In this document: positions 1 to 8,287 of the stretch, one piece after another
Position numbering within the stretch: position 1 is the stretch's first letter
How the letters are laid out: the number at the start of each line of letters is the position of its first letter
Assembly: GCA_964410065.1 (NCBI GenBank)
Contig: CAYPFO010000002.1
Span: forward strand, 1 to 64,000
Direction: 5' to 3'
Length of the DNA: 64,000 bases
Source: Serpens sp964410065
GTDB lineage: Bacteria; Pseudomonadota; Gammaproteobacteria; Pseudomonadales; Pseudomonadaceae
The notes under the pieces: generated by a model
Told to the model about the DNA's origin: nothing
Databases searched by the model: none
What the model saw: the letters and a program-made list of their open reading frames with translations, nothing else
Position numbers and translations under genes: made by a program

Positions 1-1
1 G

Positions 2-460
2 GACGATCCTCGCGAAGCTCACGCGAGCAAGTACGAACTTAACTACGTAGCGCTGGACGGCAACATCGGCTGCATGGTCAACGGTGCCGGCCTGGCCATG
101 GGCACCATGGACATCGTCAATCTGCATGGCGGCAAGCCGGCCAACTTCCTGGATGTGGGCGGTGGCGCGACCAAGGAGCGCGTCAGCGAAGCCTTCAAGA
201 TCATTCTTTCCGATAGCAATGTGAAGGCCGTGCTGGTGAACATCTTCGGCGGCATCGTGCGTTGCGACATGATTGCCGAGGGCATCATCGGCGCGGTGAA
301 AGAAGTCGACGTCAAGGTGCCGGTGGTGGTTCGCCTGGAGGGCAACAATGCCGAGTTGGGCGCCAAGGCACTGGCTGAGAGCGGCCTGAACATCATTCCT
401 GCATCCAGTCTGACCGATGCCGCCGTGCAGGTCGTCAATGCCGCGGAGGGCAACCAATGA
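2..460 (+). CDS. sucC: Succinyl-CoA synthetase beta subunit, 3' part
   Basis: This is the C-terminal part of the ADP/GDP-forming succinate-CoA ligase beta subunit; its 5' end lies outside the window and the frame is open from base 2. The visible 152 residues contain the glycine-rich GNIGCMVNGAGLAMGT segment, the GGKPANFLDVGGGA motif and VNIFGGIVRCD, all typical of the SucC ligase domain. Its TGA stop overlaps the sucD start (ATGA), so the two subunits are translationally coupled. SucCD converts succinyl-CoA to succinate with substrate-level phosphorylation in the TCA cycle. Identity is very secure. Confidence 0.97.
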   Translation, partial: DDPREAHASKYELNYVALDGNIGCMVNGAGLAMGTMDIVNLHGGKPANFLDVGGGATKERVSEAFKIILSDSNVKAVLVNIFGGIVRCDMIAEGIIGAVKEVDVKVPVVVRLEGNNAELGAKALAESGLNIIPASSLTDAAVQVVNAAEGNQ

Positions 461-1344
461 GCGTCCTGATCAATAAAGACACCAAGGTCATCTGCCAGGG
501 TTTTACCGGCTCACAGGGTACGTTCCACAGTGAGCAGGCTATCGAGTACGGTACCCAAATGGTCGGCGGCGTGACCCCGGGCAAGGGCGGTACCACGCAC
601 CTCGGCCTGCCGGTGTTCAACTCGGTCAAGGAAGCCGTTGAGGCCACCGGCGCCGATGCCAGCGTGATCTATGTGCCGGCTCCGTTCTGCAAGGATTCGA
701 TCCTGGAGGCCGCGTTCGGCGGCATCAAGTTGATTGTCTGTATCACCGAAGGCATACCGACCCTGGATATGCTCGAGGTCAAGATCAAGTGCGACGAGTT
801 GGGCGTGCGGCTGATCGGCCCGAACTGCCCGGGCGTGATCACCCCAGGCGAGTGCAAGATCGGCATTCAGCCTGGTCATATCCACCTGCCCGGCAAAGTG
901 GGCATCGTCTCGCGGTCTGGCACGCTGACCTATGAGGCGGTGAAGCAGACCACCGATGCAGGCTTCGGCCAATCCACCTGTGTGGGTATCGGCGGTGATC
1001 CGATTCCGGGTTCCAGCTTCATCGATATCCTCAAACTGTTCCAAGAAGACCCGCAAACCGAAGCCATTGTCATGATCGGTGAAATCGGCGGCAGCGCTGA
1101 GGAAGAAGCCGCAGCTTATATCAAGGCCAATGTGACCAAGCCGGTAGTGTCCTACATTGCGGGGGTTACCGCACCGCCCGGCAAGCGCATGGGGCATGCT
1201 GGGGCGATCATTTCCGGCGGCAAGGGTACGGCAGACGAGAAATTCGCGGCGCTACAGGACGCGGGGGTGACTACCGTGCGTTCGCTGGCCGATATCGGCA
1301 AGGCATTGGCCGAGTTGACGGGCTGGCCGATCAAACAGCCCTGA
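457..1344 (+). CDS. sucD: Succinyl-CoA synthetase alpha subunit
   Basis: The 295-residue protein is full length for SucD. It carries the CoA-binding loop GFTGSQGTFH (15-24), the GPNCPG motif (121-126) and the phosphohistidine segment KRMGHAGA with His247 as the residue expected to be phosphorylated. The start overlaps the sucC stop by 4 bp, giving a tight sucCD pair at the end of the TCA operon, which normally begins with sucAB/lpd upstream. A strong rho-independent terminator follows directly, so sucD is the last gene. No unusual features. Confidence 0.98.
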   Translation: MSVLINKDTKVICQGFTGSQGTFHSEQAIEYGTQMVGGVTPGKGGTTHLGLPVFNSVKEAVEATGADASVIYVPAPFCKDSILEAAFGGIKLIVCITEGIPTLDMLEVKIKCDELGVRLIGPNCPGVITPGECKIGIQPGHIHLPGKVGIVSRSGTLTYEAVKQTTDAGFGQSTCVGIGGDPIPGSSFIDILKLFQEDPQTEAIVMIGEIGGSAEEEAAAYIKANVTKPVVSYIAGVTAPPGKRMGHAGAIISGGKGTADEKFAALQDAGVTTVRSLADIGKALAELTGWPIKQP

Positions 1345-1361
1345 GTCGGTTAGCTGAGTAG

Positions 1362-1395
1362 AAGGAGGCCACCCTGGGGGTGGCCTCCTTTTTTC
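1362..1395 (+). terminator. Rho-independent terminator after sucCD
   Basis: A perfect stem AAGGAGGCCACC / GGTGGCCTCCTT with a short CTGGG-type loop is followed by a T tract. It starts 18 bp after the sucD stop and should end the TCA operon transcript before the brnQ leader. Confidence 0.93.
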
Positions 1396-1696
1396 TGACC
1401 AAATACGTGGGACGTTCTGGGTGGACTCCGGCACAATACCCGGTCACAGGTCTGTTTCGAGCTTGATCATTGCTCAAGTTCTCGGAGCCTGTCGTACTCC
1501 ACGCTTCAAGCGTCAACTTGATCCGTATCAGGGCACTTGCGCGCGTCGAGCCGCTAGGCTCTGCGACTTGGCCTGCTGCCTTCACAAGAGGCGGCCTGCT
1601 ACCCGTTCCGTTCATCACGCGGAACCTGAGTTTCCCCCATCCTTCGGGAAGCCCCACGGAATCCTTATTTTTTTTCTGGAAGTGGTACTTCTCTTC
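1396..1696 (+). promoter_or_regulatory. Long leader region upstream of brnQ, candidate structured RNA
   Basis: About 300 bp separate the sucCD terminator from the brnQ ATG. The strand reads as a series of short hairpins: ACGCT-TCA-AGCGT (1501-1513), GAGCC-GCTA-GGCTC (1548-1561) and GTTCCG/CGGAAC (1605-1610 with 1620-1625). A run of eight T residues follows at 1668-1675, about 20 bp before the ATG. A TTG-initiated 76-codon frame (1470-1700) ends in an ATGA overlap with brnQ, but its composition does not look like a conserved protein. I recognise no named riboswitch. Regulation by attenuation is an inference only. Confidence 0.35.
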
Positions 1697-3010
1697 ATGA
1701 CTCGTTTTAAAGGTTCTGACCTGCTTGCCCTTGGCTTCATGACCTTCGCGCTGTTTCTAGGCGCCGGCAATATCATTTTTCCGGCCAGCGCCGGTATGGC
1801 CTCGGGAGAGCACGTCTGGAAAGCGGCATTGGGCTTTTTGCTCACAGGCGTTGGCCTGCCGTTGCTGACGGTGGTGGCCTTGGCGCGAGTCGGTGGCGGC
1901 ATGCCGGCTCTTACCGCACCGTTGGGTAAGTGGGCGGGCACGTTGCTGGCAGTGGCTGTCTACTTAGCCATCGGTCCGCTGTTTGCAACGCCCCGTACTG
2001 CGGTTGCTTCATTCGAGATTGGTGTCTTGCCCTTTACAGGCGGCGGAGCGGTGGCGCTGTTTATCTACACGTGTATGTTTTTCGGCGTCGTGCTGTTCCT
2101 GTCCCTCAAGCCCGGCCAACTGCTGAACCGGGTTGGCAAAGTCATTACGCCGGTCTTGCTGGTGGCTCTGGTCTTGCTAGGCGCCGCGGCGCTGTTTGCT
2201 CCGGCCGGCCCGGTCGGCGCTACGGTCCAGGCCTATCAGGCCCAGCCGTTGATGAAAGGCTTTGTCGATTGCTACCTGACCATGGATGCTCTCGGTGCCC
2301 TGGTGTTTGGTGTGGTGATCGCCACCGCGATTCGCGATCGGGGCGTGACGATGCCCAATCTGGTGACCCGGTATTCGATCATTGCCGTGCTCATCGCCGG
2401 CACCGGCCTGGCGCTGGTCTATCTGTCGCTGTTCTATCTCGGTGCCACCAGCCAGGGCATCGCCGGCGAAGCCAGTAATGGTGGACAAATCCTTACCGCC
2501 TATGTCCACCACACCTTTGGTAGCCCGGGTTTGTTGCTGTTGGCCACCGTTATCATTCTGGCCTGCCTGACCACGGGCGTCGGGCTGATCACCGCCTGCG
2601 GCGAGTTCTTCAGTGAGCTGTTGCACGTGTCCTACGCCAAGGTGGTGTGGGTGTTCGTCCTGTTCAGTCTGCTGGTATCCAACCAGGGGTTGAATGAGTT
2701 GATCCGAGTATCGGTGCCTGTGCTGGTTGGCCTTTACCCTCTGGCGATTGTCCTGGTCGTCCTGGCGTTGGCGGATCGACTGTGGCGCTCAGCAGCGCGC
2801 GTGTTTCGCCCGGTGATGGCCGTCACCTTGCTGTTTGGCGTGGTCGATGGTCTGAGTGCAGCCGGCTTCGCTGCACTGATACCCGCATTCTTCTCGCAGC
2901 TGCCTGGGGCCTCGCTGGGCATGGGCTGGGTACTGCCGGTGCTGGTCACCCTGGTGCTGGCCGTGGTGGGAGATCGGCTGCTTTCCGAGCGAGTAAGCAA
3001 CCCCATCTGA
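1697..3010 (+). CDS. brnQ: Branched-chain amino acid transport system II carrier protein
   Basis: A 437-residue polytopic membrane protein of the BrnQ/LivII family, which takes up leucine, isoleucine and valine with a cation. The family N-terminus is clear (ALFLGAGNIIFPASAG, about 18-33), followed by roughly twelve hydrophobic segments. I chose the ATG at 1697 because the family starts there (MTRFKGSDLL). The frame stays open upstream to 1421, but those codons read through the leader and are not BrnQ-like. No strong Shine-Dalgarno lies next to this ATG: GGAAG is about 14 bases away. It supplies substrate for the liu pathway found at 26-33 kb. Confidence 0.95.
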   Translation: MTRFKGSDLLALGFMTFALFLGAGNIIFPASAGMASGEHVWKAALGFLLTGVGLPLLTVVALARVGGGMPALTAPLGKWAGTLLAVAVYLAIGPLFATPRTAVASFEIGVLPFTGGGAVALFIYTCMFFGVVLFLSLKPGQLLNRVGKVITPVLLVALVLLGAAALFAPAGPVGATVQAYQAQPLMKGFVDCYLTMDALGALVFGVVIATAIRDRGVTMPNLVTRYSIIAVLIAGTGLALVYLSLFYLGATSQGIAGEASNGGQILTAYVHHTFGSPGLLLLATVIILACLTTGVGLITACGEFFSELLHVSYAKVVWVFVLFSLLVSNQGLNELIRVSVPVLVGLYPLAIVLVVLALADRLWRSAARVFRPVMAVTLLFGVVDGLSAAGFAALIPAFFSQLPGASLGMGWVLPVLVTLVLAVVGDRLLSERVSNPI

Positions 3011-3035
3011 TCCCTCGCAGTCCTGGGGGTATAAT
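3007..3035 (+). promoter_or_regulatory. Sigma-70 promoter for the DUF599 gene
   Basis: A perfect -10 TATAAT (3030-3035) lies 17 bp after a moderate -35 CTGATC (3007-3012). The -35 overlaps the brnQ stop codon. The start codon is 24 bp downstream with an AAGGAG Shine-Dalgarno in between. Confidence 0.6.
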
Positions 3036-3059
3036 CCTTCGGCATAGAAGGAGCTCCCT

Positions 3060-3788
3060 ATGTCGATTTTCGCGATATACCTGCAGGACCTGCTGGCCAT
3101 TCTCTGGTTAACGGTGTGTTGGGTGGGGTATACCCGCTACGCGATCTGGAGGGGCAGGGATACTCCCTGCCTGGCCAGTGTGCTGCATTTGTATCGCGAA
3201 GACTGGATGCGGCGCATGTTGCTGCGCGACAACCGTATCGCCGACGCCAACGTGATCGGCAGTCTGGAGCGCAACGCCTCATTCTTTGCGTCCAGTACGC
3301 TGATCATCCTCGCCGGTGTCTTGACCGCCCTGGGGGCATCGGAGCAGGCCTTCACGCTCCTGGCGGAATTGCCCTTGACCCAACCGGTGAGTCGGCAGCT
3401 TTCAGAACTCAAGCTGTTGGCACTCGCGTTGATTTTTGTTTATGCATTCTTCACGTTCAGTTGGTGCATGCGGCAATACAACTTTGCGGCCGTGCTGATC
3501 GGATCGGCGCCCCTGATTGGCGAGCGCAATGTCAGCGACCAAGAGCGTAAGTCTTTCGCCAGCCGCTCCGCTCGAGTGATTTCCATGGCGGCCAATCACT
3601 TCAACTTCGGTTTGCGTGCCTATTATTTTGGCCTGGCCACTCTGACCTGGTTTATCCATCCCGTGGTTTATATGGCGGTTACCGCAGGGGTAGTACTGGT
3701 ACTGTACCGCCGTGAATTTCACTCGAAGGTCCTGCAGGTAATGCTCTACACGCAGACGGCGGTAGACGATGAGCTCCGGGACCTCTGA
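3060..3788 (+). CDS. DUF599 family integral membrane protein
   Basis: A 242-residue protein with about four hydrophobic segments (roughly 6-24, 75-93, 118-136, 193-215) and the conserved DUF599 pattern, including MLLRDNRIADANVIG, FFASSTLI and the central FSWCMRQYNF. The function of this family is unknown. The start has a good AAGGAG Shine-Dalgarno and its own TATAAT promoter. In P. aeruginosa a similar gene also follows brnQ, which suggests conserved synteny rather than a known functional link. Confidence 0.85.
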   Translation: MSIFAIYLQDLLAILWLTVCWVGYTRYAIWRGRDTPCLASVLHLYREDWMRRMLLRDNRIADANVIGSLERNASFFASSTLIILAGVLTALGASEQAFTLLAELPLTQPVSRQLSELKLLALALIFVYAFFTFSWCMRQYNFAAVLIGSAPLIGERNVSDQERKSFASRSARVISMAANHFNFGLRAYYFGLATLTWFIHPVVYMAVTAGVVLVLYRREFHSKVLQVMLYTQTAVDDELRDL

Positions 3789-3950
3789 GTACGTCGTCAG
3801 AGAAAACTCAGCGGCCAGGTAGGCGGGTGGCAAACAGTTGCCCTGTTGGTTTCTTCTGTTCCGCCAGCCGTACTTTACGGATAGTTACATTGGCGGTCCT
3901 GGCCCTGCGCTATTATTCCGCCCCTTTTTCCGCTGACGTGGTTTCGCTGT

Positions 3951-4415
3951 ATGAGTGACATTCTCATCGTTGAACGGGCAAAACATTTTCTGAGTGCTTT
4001 GCGCCATTGCCAAGTGCTTGGCTTACGGGTGATGCAGGCTGATGCCCAGGGGTTATCCCTGTGTTTGCCCTACAGCGAAAAGATCGTCGGTAATCCAGAA
4101 ACTGGTGTGATTCACGGTGGGGCAATCACCACCCTGATGGACACTACCTGCGGGATTTCCACTGTCTGCTTCCTGCCCGAGATGGAAATCTGCCCGACTC
4201 TCGACCTGCGTATCGACTACATGCATCCGGCCGATCCGCACAAGGATGTGTACAGCTTTGCCGAGTGCTATCGCGTCACGCCAACAGTGATCTTCACCCG
4301 CGGTTATGCCTATCAGGATGATCCGCAGCAGCCAATTGCGCATGCGGTTGGCACCTTTATGCGTTTGGGCAAGGGCGCGCACGTCAAGGCCGGCACGTTG
4401 AGGAACAAGGCATGA
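3951..4415 (+). CDS. PaaI-type hot-dog thioesterase (first of pair)
   Basis: A 154-residue hot-dog fold protein. The PaaI/4HBT signature VIHGGAITTLMDTTCG (53-68) includes the HGG turn and the acidic Asp64 of the catalytic helix. Members hydrolyse acyl- or aryl-CoA thioesters, but the substrate here is unknown. Its stop overlaps the start of a second hot-dog gene by 4 bp (ATGA), so the two are co-translated and may form a heteromeric enzyme. A weak TATTAT box lies about 35 bp upstream of the ATG. Confidence 0.85.
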   Translation: MSDILIVERAKHFLSALRHCQVLGLRVMQADAQGLSLCLPYSEKIVGNPETGVIHGGAITTLMDTTCGISTVCFLPEMEICPTLDLRIDYMHPADPHKDVYSFAECYRVTPTVIFTRGYAYQDDPQQPIAHAVGTFMRLGKGAHVKAGTLRNKA

Positions 4416-4858
4416 GCCCACAGAATTTCAACGCGTTGGTGCAAGAGGCCAACGAGAAGAACGATTATTCGACACTGCTCGATCTGGTGCCCTATGCGCG
4501 CCTTATCGGCATTGAATGCCTGCGTCTGGGCGATGACATGGTGTTTCGATTGCCGACCAACGCCGACAACATTGGCAATCCGGTGTTGCCGGCGCTGCAC
4601 GGCGGTGTCATTGCAGGTTTTATGGAGCATGCGGCCATGTTGCATCTGCTGATGTTCATGGGCACGCCACATTTGCCGAAAATCATCGACTTCTCGATAG
4701 ATTACCTGCGGGCCGGTCATTATCGTGACACCTACGCTTCATGCCAGGTATGGCGACAGGGACGTCGCGTCGCCAACGTGTCGATCACCGCCTGGCAAAC
4801 CACGCAAACCGAGCCGATCGCCACCGCGCGCGCCCACTTCAAGGTTGACGAACCCTGA
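4412..4858 (+). CDS. PaaI-type hot-dog thioesterase (second of pair)
   Basis: A 148-residue hot-dog protein with the signature LHGGVIAGFMEHAA (62-75). The usual catalytic-helix aspartate is replaced by Glu72, followed by His73, unlike its upstream partner. The two genes overlap by ATGA, and the sequences are clearly related but diverged, suggesting an old tandem duplication with division of labour. The substrate is unknown. The next gene begins 34 bp downstream and may be in the same transcript. Confidence 0.85.
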   Translation: MSPQNFNALVQEANEKNDYSTLLDLVPYARLIGIECLRLGDDMVFRLPTNADNIGNPVLPALHGGVIAGFMEHAAMLHLLMFMGTPHLPKIIDFSIDYLRAGHYRDTYASCQVWRQGRRVANVSITAWQTTQTEPIATARAHFKVDEP

Positions 4859-4892
4859 TCAATGGGTCATGGCCGCATGTTAAGGAAGATTC

Positions 4893-6134
4893 ATGGATGC
4901 TTTGCTGATCCTGGGCGGCCTGCTGCTGATCCTGGTGTGTCTCGTGTGGCTGAGCCTGCGCGCCTTCTCAGTGAGTGCCGCCTGGGGCGTTGCGAGCCTG
5001 GTGCCGCCTTTAGCGCTCGCGTTTGCCTGGCGTCATTGGTCGCGAGGGCGTTTGCCGATACTCGTGGGCGCGCTCGGCTGTATGGTGCTGCTCAGTGGTC
5101 TGATCCAGGTGGCCAGTCGCGACAGCGAACGCCTACGCGCCATTCTTTCGCTGCAATGGTTACAGCCGCCACCAGCTGAGCTGCACACCACCCTGCAAGG
5201 CCAGCTCTGGGGCGAACTGTTCAAGCCGGAGCAGGGCGAGCTGATCAATGGTGTGTTGCGCTTGCGTGAAGGGCGCGATTTTTTCGCTCGGCGTGAGCTG
5301 CTGATACGCCTGCCGCAAGGCCCGGAAGAACAGGCCCTGCGCCTGGATATCCTCCCGCAGGATCGCGTTGATGTGCCAGAGGTGGAGATCAGCCGCCTGT
5401 TGCCCGAGCAGGATCTGCCGGAAGCCCACCGCTTGGAGCATGGATATACCTTGCACCTTAATCTGCAGCCCAAGGCACCCAACCGTCTGGTCGGTGATCT
5501 GCACCTGACCTTGCCAGCTCCGTACCAGACACGCTTGAGCGGACGTGTCGAGCTGTTCACCGATCACCTGCGGTATCGCGAGGATGGCCAAGTTGATACC
5601 CACTTCGACTCGGAAGACACCCTCCTGCATGTAATCGGCGATTACCTGCAACGTCGTTTCGTGCAACCCGAAGTGCAGGTTTTCAGCATCTCGGGGCTGG
5701 ATTGGACGGCGCAGTATCTGGATGTGCATGTGCTTGTGAAAATCGGTACGCGCACTGTGCGTCTGCCATTGAAACTGCAAAAGCACCCCAGTCATGGGTG
5801 GCAGGTGCTGGGTGACCGTTATCCTGAGTTGCCCGTCGCCGCGGCTGCGGTTCCGCCACCAGCGTCTGCCCCGCGGAGCGAAAACCGCCAGCGCCCAAAT
5901 GCGCCGCCTCCGGTGTCGGGAGCTTTTTCTCTGCAGCGGCTGCAGGCGGCTCCTGGAGACTTCCCAAACAGCCGGTTACGGGTGCAGACCGTGCGCGGGC
6001 ATGTGGCCGAAGGCGTATTCCTGGGGCTGGACGAGGAAGGCCGTGTGCTGATTCGCCAAGTGCGAGGTGGGCCGGGTGAAGTACGCTTCAGTCTGGCTAC
6101 CTCGGAAATTCGGCGCATCGAATTACTGCAGTAA
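4893..6134 (+). CDS. Uncharacterised membrane protein with Sm-like C-terminal domain
   Basis: A 413-residue protein. Residues 3-24, 28-47 and 54-73 form two or three membrane helices. A large soluble region (about 95-315) and a Pro/Ala-rich linker (about 316-345) follow. The tail (357-413; RLRVQTVRGHVAEGVFLG, then SEIRRIELL) reads like a five-strand Sm/SH3-type barrel. The start has an AAGGAAG Shine-Dalgarno. Homologues at this position before htpG are, as I recall, annotated as hypothetical or, misleadingly, as MFS transporters; three helices are too few for that. Function unknown. Confidence 0.75.
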   Translation: MDALLILGGLLLILVCLVWLSLRAFSVSAAWGVASLVPPLALAFAWRHWSRGRLPILVGALGCMVLLSGLIQVASRDSERLRAILSLQWLQPPPAELHTTLQGQLWGELFKPEQGELINGVLRLREGRDFFARRELLIRLPQGPEEQALRLDILPQDRVDVPEVEISRLLPEQDLPEAHRLEHGYTLHLNLQPKAPNRLVGDLHLTLPAPYQTRLSGRVELFTDHLRYREDGQVDTHFDSEDTLLHVIGDYLQRRFVQPEVQVFSISGLDWTAQYLDVHVLVKIGTRTVRLPLKLQKHPSHGWQVLGDRYPELPVAAAAVPPPASAPRSENRQRPNAPPPVSGAFSLQRLQAAPGDFPNSRLRVQTVRGHVAEGVFLGLDEEGRVLIRQVRGGPGEVRFSLATSEIRRIELLQ

Positions 6135-6146
6135 AAACCCCAAGCC

Positions 6147-6172
6147 CTTGAAATGGCTGGTGGTGCCCCCAT
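6147..6172 (+). promoter_or_regulatory. Sigma-32 (RpoH) heat-shock promoter of htpG
   Basis: CTTGAAA (6147-6153), a 13-bp spacer and CCCCAT followed by TT (6167-6174) match the RpoH consensus (CTTGAAA-N13/14-CCCCATNT) almost perfectly. Expected transcription start is near 6180, about 50 bp before the htpG ATG. Position and gene identity agree with heat-shock control. Confidence 0.9.
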
Positions 6173-6229
6173 TTGCTGGGTTATCCGTCGCAACTGCGAT
6201 CCGTACCATCCACGTGGAGTTTGATGACC

Positions 6230-8134
6230 ATGAGTGTGGAAACTCAAAAAGAAACCCTGGGCTTCCAGACCGAAGTGAAGCAGATGCTTCACCTGATGAT
6301 CCATTCCTTGTACTCCAACAAGGAAATTTTCCTCCGTGAGCTGATTTCCAACGCGTCCGATGCCGCCGACAAGCTGCGCTTCGAGGCGCTGGCCAAGCCC
6401 GAGTTGCTGGAAGGCGGCGCCGAGCTGAAAATTCGCCTGAGCTTCGACAAGGACGCCAAGACCGTCACCCTCGAAGACAACGGCATCGGCATGAGCCGTG
6501 AGGATGTTATTTCTCACCTGGGCACCATCGCCAAGTCCGGCACCGCCGACTTCATGAAAAACCTCTCCGGTGACGCCAAGAAGGATTCCCAACTGATTGG
6601 CCAGTTTGGCGTGGGCTTCTATTCGGCCTTCATCGTCGCCGACAAGGTGGATGTCTACAGCCGCCGTGCCGGTATGCCCGCCAGCGAAGGCGTGCACTGG
6701 TCCTCGAAAGGCGAGGGTGAGTTCGACGTTGCCACCGTCGAAAAAGCTGAACGTGGCACACGCATCGTCCTGCACCTCAAGAAGGACGAGGAAGAATTCG
6801 CCGATGGTTGGCGCCTGCGCAATATCGTCAAGAAGTACTCCGACCACATTGCCTTGCCCATCGAATTGCCTAAAGAGCACGTTGGGGAAGAGAAGGACAA
6901 ACCTGCGGAGCCCGAGTGGGAAACCGTCAACCGCGCCAGTGCGCTGTGGACCCGCCCGCGCACCGAGATCAAGGACGAGGAATACCAGGAGTTCTACAAG
7001 CACGTCGCCCATGATTTCGAGAACCCGCTGACCTGGAGCCACAACAAGGTCGAGGGCAAGCTCGAGTACACCTCGCTGCTCTACGTGCCGGGCCGTGCGC
7101 CGTTCGATCTGTACCAGCGTGAAGCGCCCAAGGGCTTGAAACTCTACGTGCAGCGCGTGTTCATCATGGACCAGGCCGATGAGTTCCTGCCGCTGTACCT
7201 GCGCTTCATCAAGGGTGTGGTCGACTCAAACGACCTGTCGCTGAACGTCTCCCGCGAAATCCTGCAGAAGGATCCGGTCATCGACAGCATGAAGTCTGCG
7301 CTGACCAAGCGCGTGCTGGATATGCTGGAAAAGATGGCCAAGAACGATCCCGAGCAGTACACCACGTTCTGGAAAGCCTTTGGCCAGGTACTCAAGGAAG
7401 GTCCGGCAGAAGACTTTGCCAACAAGGAAAAGATCGCCGGCCTGCTGCGCTTTGCCTCCACTCACGCCGGTTCCGCCGAGCAGTCGGTCTCCCTGGCTGA
7501 CTACCTGGGCCGCGTGAAGGACGGCCAGGACAAGATCTACTACCTGACCGGCGAAACCTATGATCAGGTGAAGAACAGCCCGCACCTGGAAGTGTTCCGC
7601 AAGAAAGGCATCGAAGTGCTGCTGCTCACCGACCGTATCGATGAGTGGCTGATGAGCTACTTGACCGAGTTCGACGGCAAGCAGTTTGTCGACGTGGCAC
7701 GGGGTGACCTGGATCTTGGCAACCTGGATTCGGAAGAAGACAAGAAGGCCCAGGAAGAAGTCGCCAAAGCCAAAGAGGGGCTGGTCGAGCGCTTGAAAGC
7801 GACGCTGGGCGAGCAGGTCGCCGAAGTCCGCGTTTCGCACCGCTTGACCGACTCGCCGGCAATTCTCGCCATCGGCGAGCAGGACCTGGGTCTGCAGATG
7901 CGCCAGATTCTCGAAGCCAGCGGGCAGAAAGTGCCGGATTCCAAGCCGATCTTCGAGTTCAACCCGCAGCATCCGCTGATCGAAAAATTGGACGCTGAAG
8001 CCGATGAAGATCGCTTCGCCGACCTTTCGCACATCCTGTTCGATCAAGCTGCGCTGGCGGCGGGTGACAGCCTCAAGGACCCGGCTGCCTATGTGCAGCG
8101 CCTCAACAAGTTGCTGGTAGAGCTTTCTGCCTGA
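6230..8134 (+). CDS. htpG: Molecular chaperone HtpG (Hsp90)
   Basis: A 634-residue cytosolic ATP-dependent Hsp90 chaperone of full family length. The GHKL ATPase motifs are intact: ELISNASDAADKLR with Glu37 and Asn41, DNGIGM (83-88), GTIAKSGT (98-105) and GQFGVGFYSAF (124-134). Middle and C-terminal dimerisation domains follow. I chose the ATG at 6230 (MSVETQKETLGF) because the family begins there and a GGAG lies upstream, though the frame is open to 6173. A sigma-32 promoter precedes the gene and a rho-independent terminator follows it, so it is a single-gene heat-shock unit. Confidence 0.98.
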   Translation: MSVETQKETLGFQTEVKQMLHLMIHSLYSNKEIFLRELISNASDAADKLRFEALAKPELLEGGAELKIRLSFDKDAKTVTLEDNGIGMSREDVISHLGTIAKSGTADFMKNLSGDAKKDSQLIGQFGVGFYSAFIVADKVDVYSRRAGMPASEGVHWSSKGEGEFDVATVEKAERGTRIVLHLKKDEEEFADGWRLRNIVKKYSDHIALPIELPKEHVGEEKDKPAEPEWETVNRASALWTRPRTEIKDEEYQEFYKHVAHDFENPLTWSHNKVEGKLEYTSLLYVPGRAPFDLYQREAPKGLKLYVQRVFIMDQADEFLPLYLRFIKGVVDSNDLSLNVSREILQKDPVIDSMKSALTKRVLDMLEKMAKNDPEQYTTFWKAFGQVLKEGPAEDFANKEKIAGLLRFASTHAGSAEQSVSLADYLGRVKDGQDKIYYLTGETYDQVKNSPHLEVFRKKGIEVLLLTDRIDEWLMSYLTEFDGKQFVDVARGDLDLGNLDSEEDKKAQEEVAKAKEGLVERLKATLGEQVAEVRVSHRLTDSPAILAIGEQDLGLQMRQILEASGQKVPDSKPIFEFNPQHPLIEKLDAEADEDRFADLSHILFDQAALAAGDSLKDPAAYVQRLNKLLVELSA

Positions 8135-8184
8135 ACCTGTCGGATCAGCCTTCGCGGTTGATCCATCAAGCAACGCCACAAAAA

Positions 8185-8217
8185 TACCGCTGTCCCGTTA
8201 GGGGCAGCGGTTTTTTT
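8185..8217 (+). terminator. Rho-independent terminator after htpG
   Basis: Stem ACCGCTG / CAGCGGT with additional CCC/GGG pairing around a GTTA loop, followed by seven T residues. It ends about 80 bp after the htpG stop and faces the convergent chemoreceptor gene. Confidence 0.88.
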
Positions 8218-8287
8218 GTCTGCGAGTGCTGGGTGACCCTTGTTTTGCCCTTGCCAGGGGCTGAACGCCATACGAGATCGTGCGCTG

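Noticed and set aside
1421..1696. N-terminal extension of BrnQ from an upstream start
   Set aside because: The added 92 residues are Arg/Cys-rich and unlike the family; BrnQ homology starts exactly at the ATG 1697.
1930..2478. 182-aa open frame inside brnQ and similar long frames opposite tamB, mux and liu genes
   Set aside because: These are GC-driven shadow frames; they show no domains, and the overlapping frame is an unambiguous known gene.
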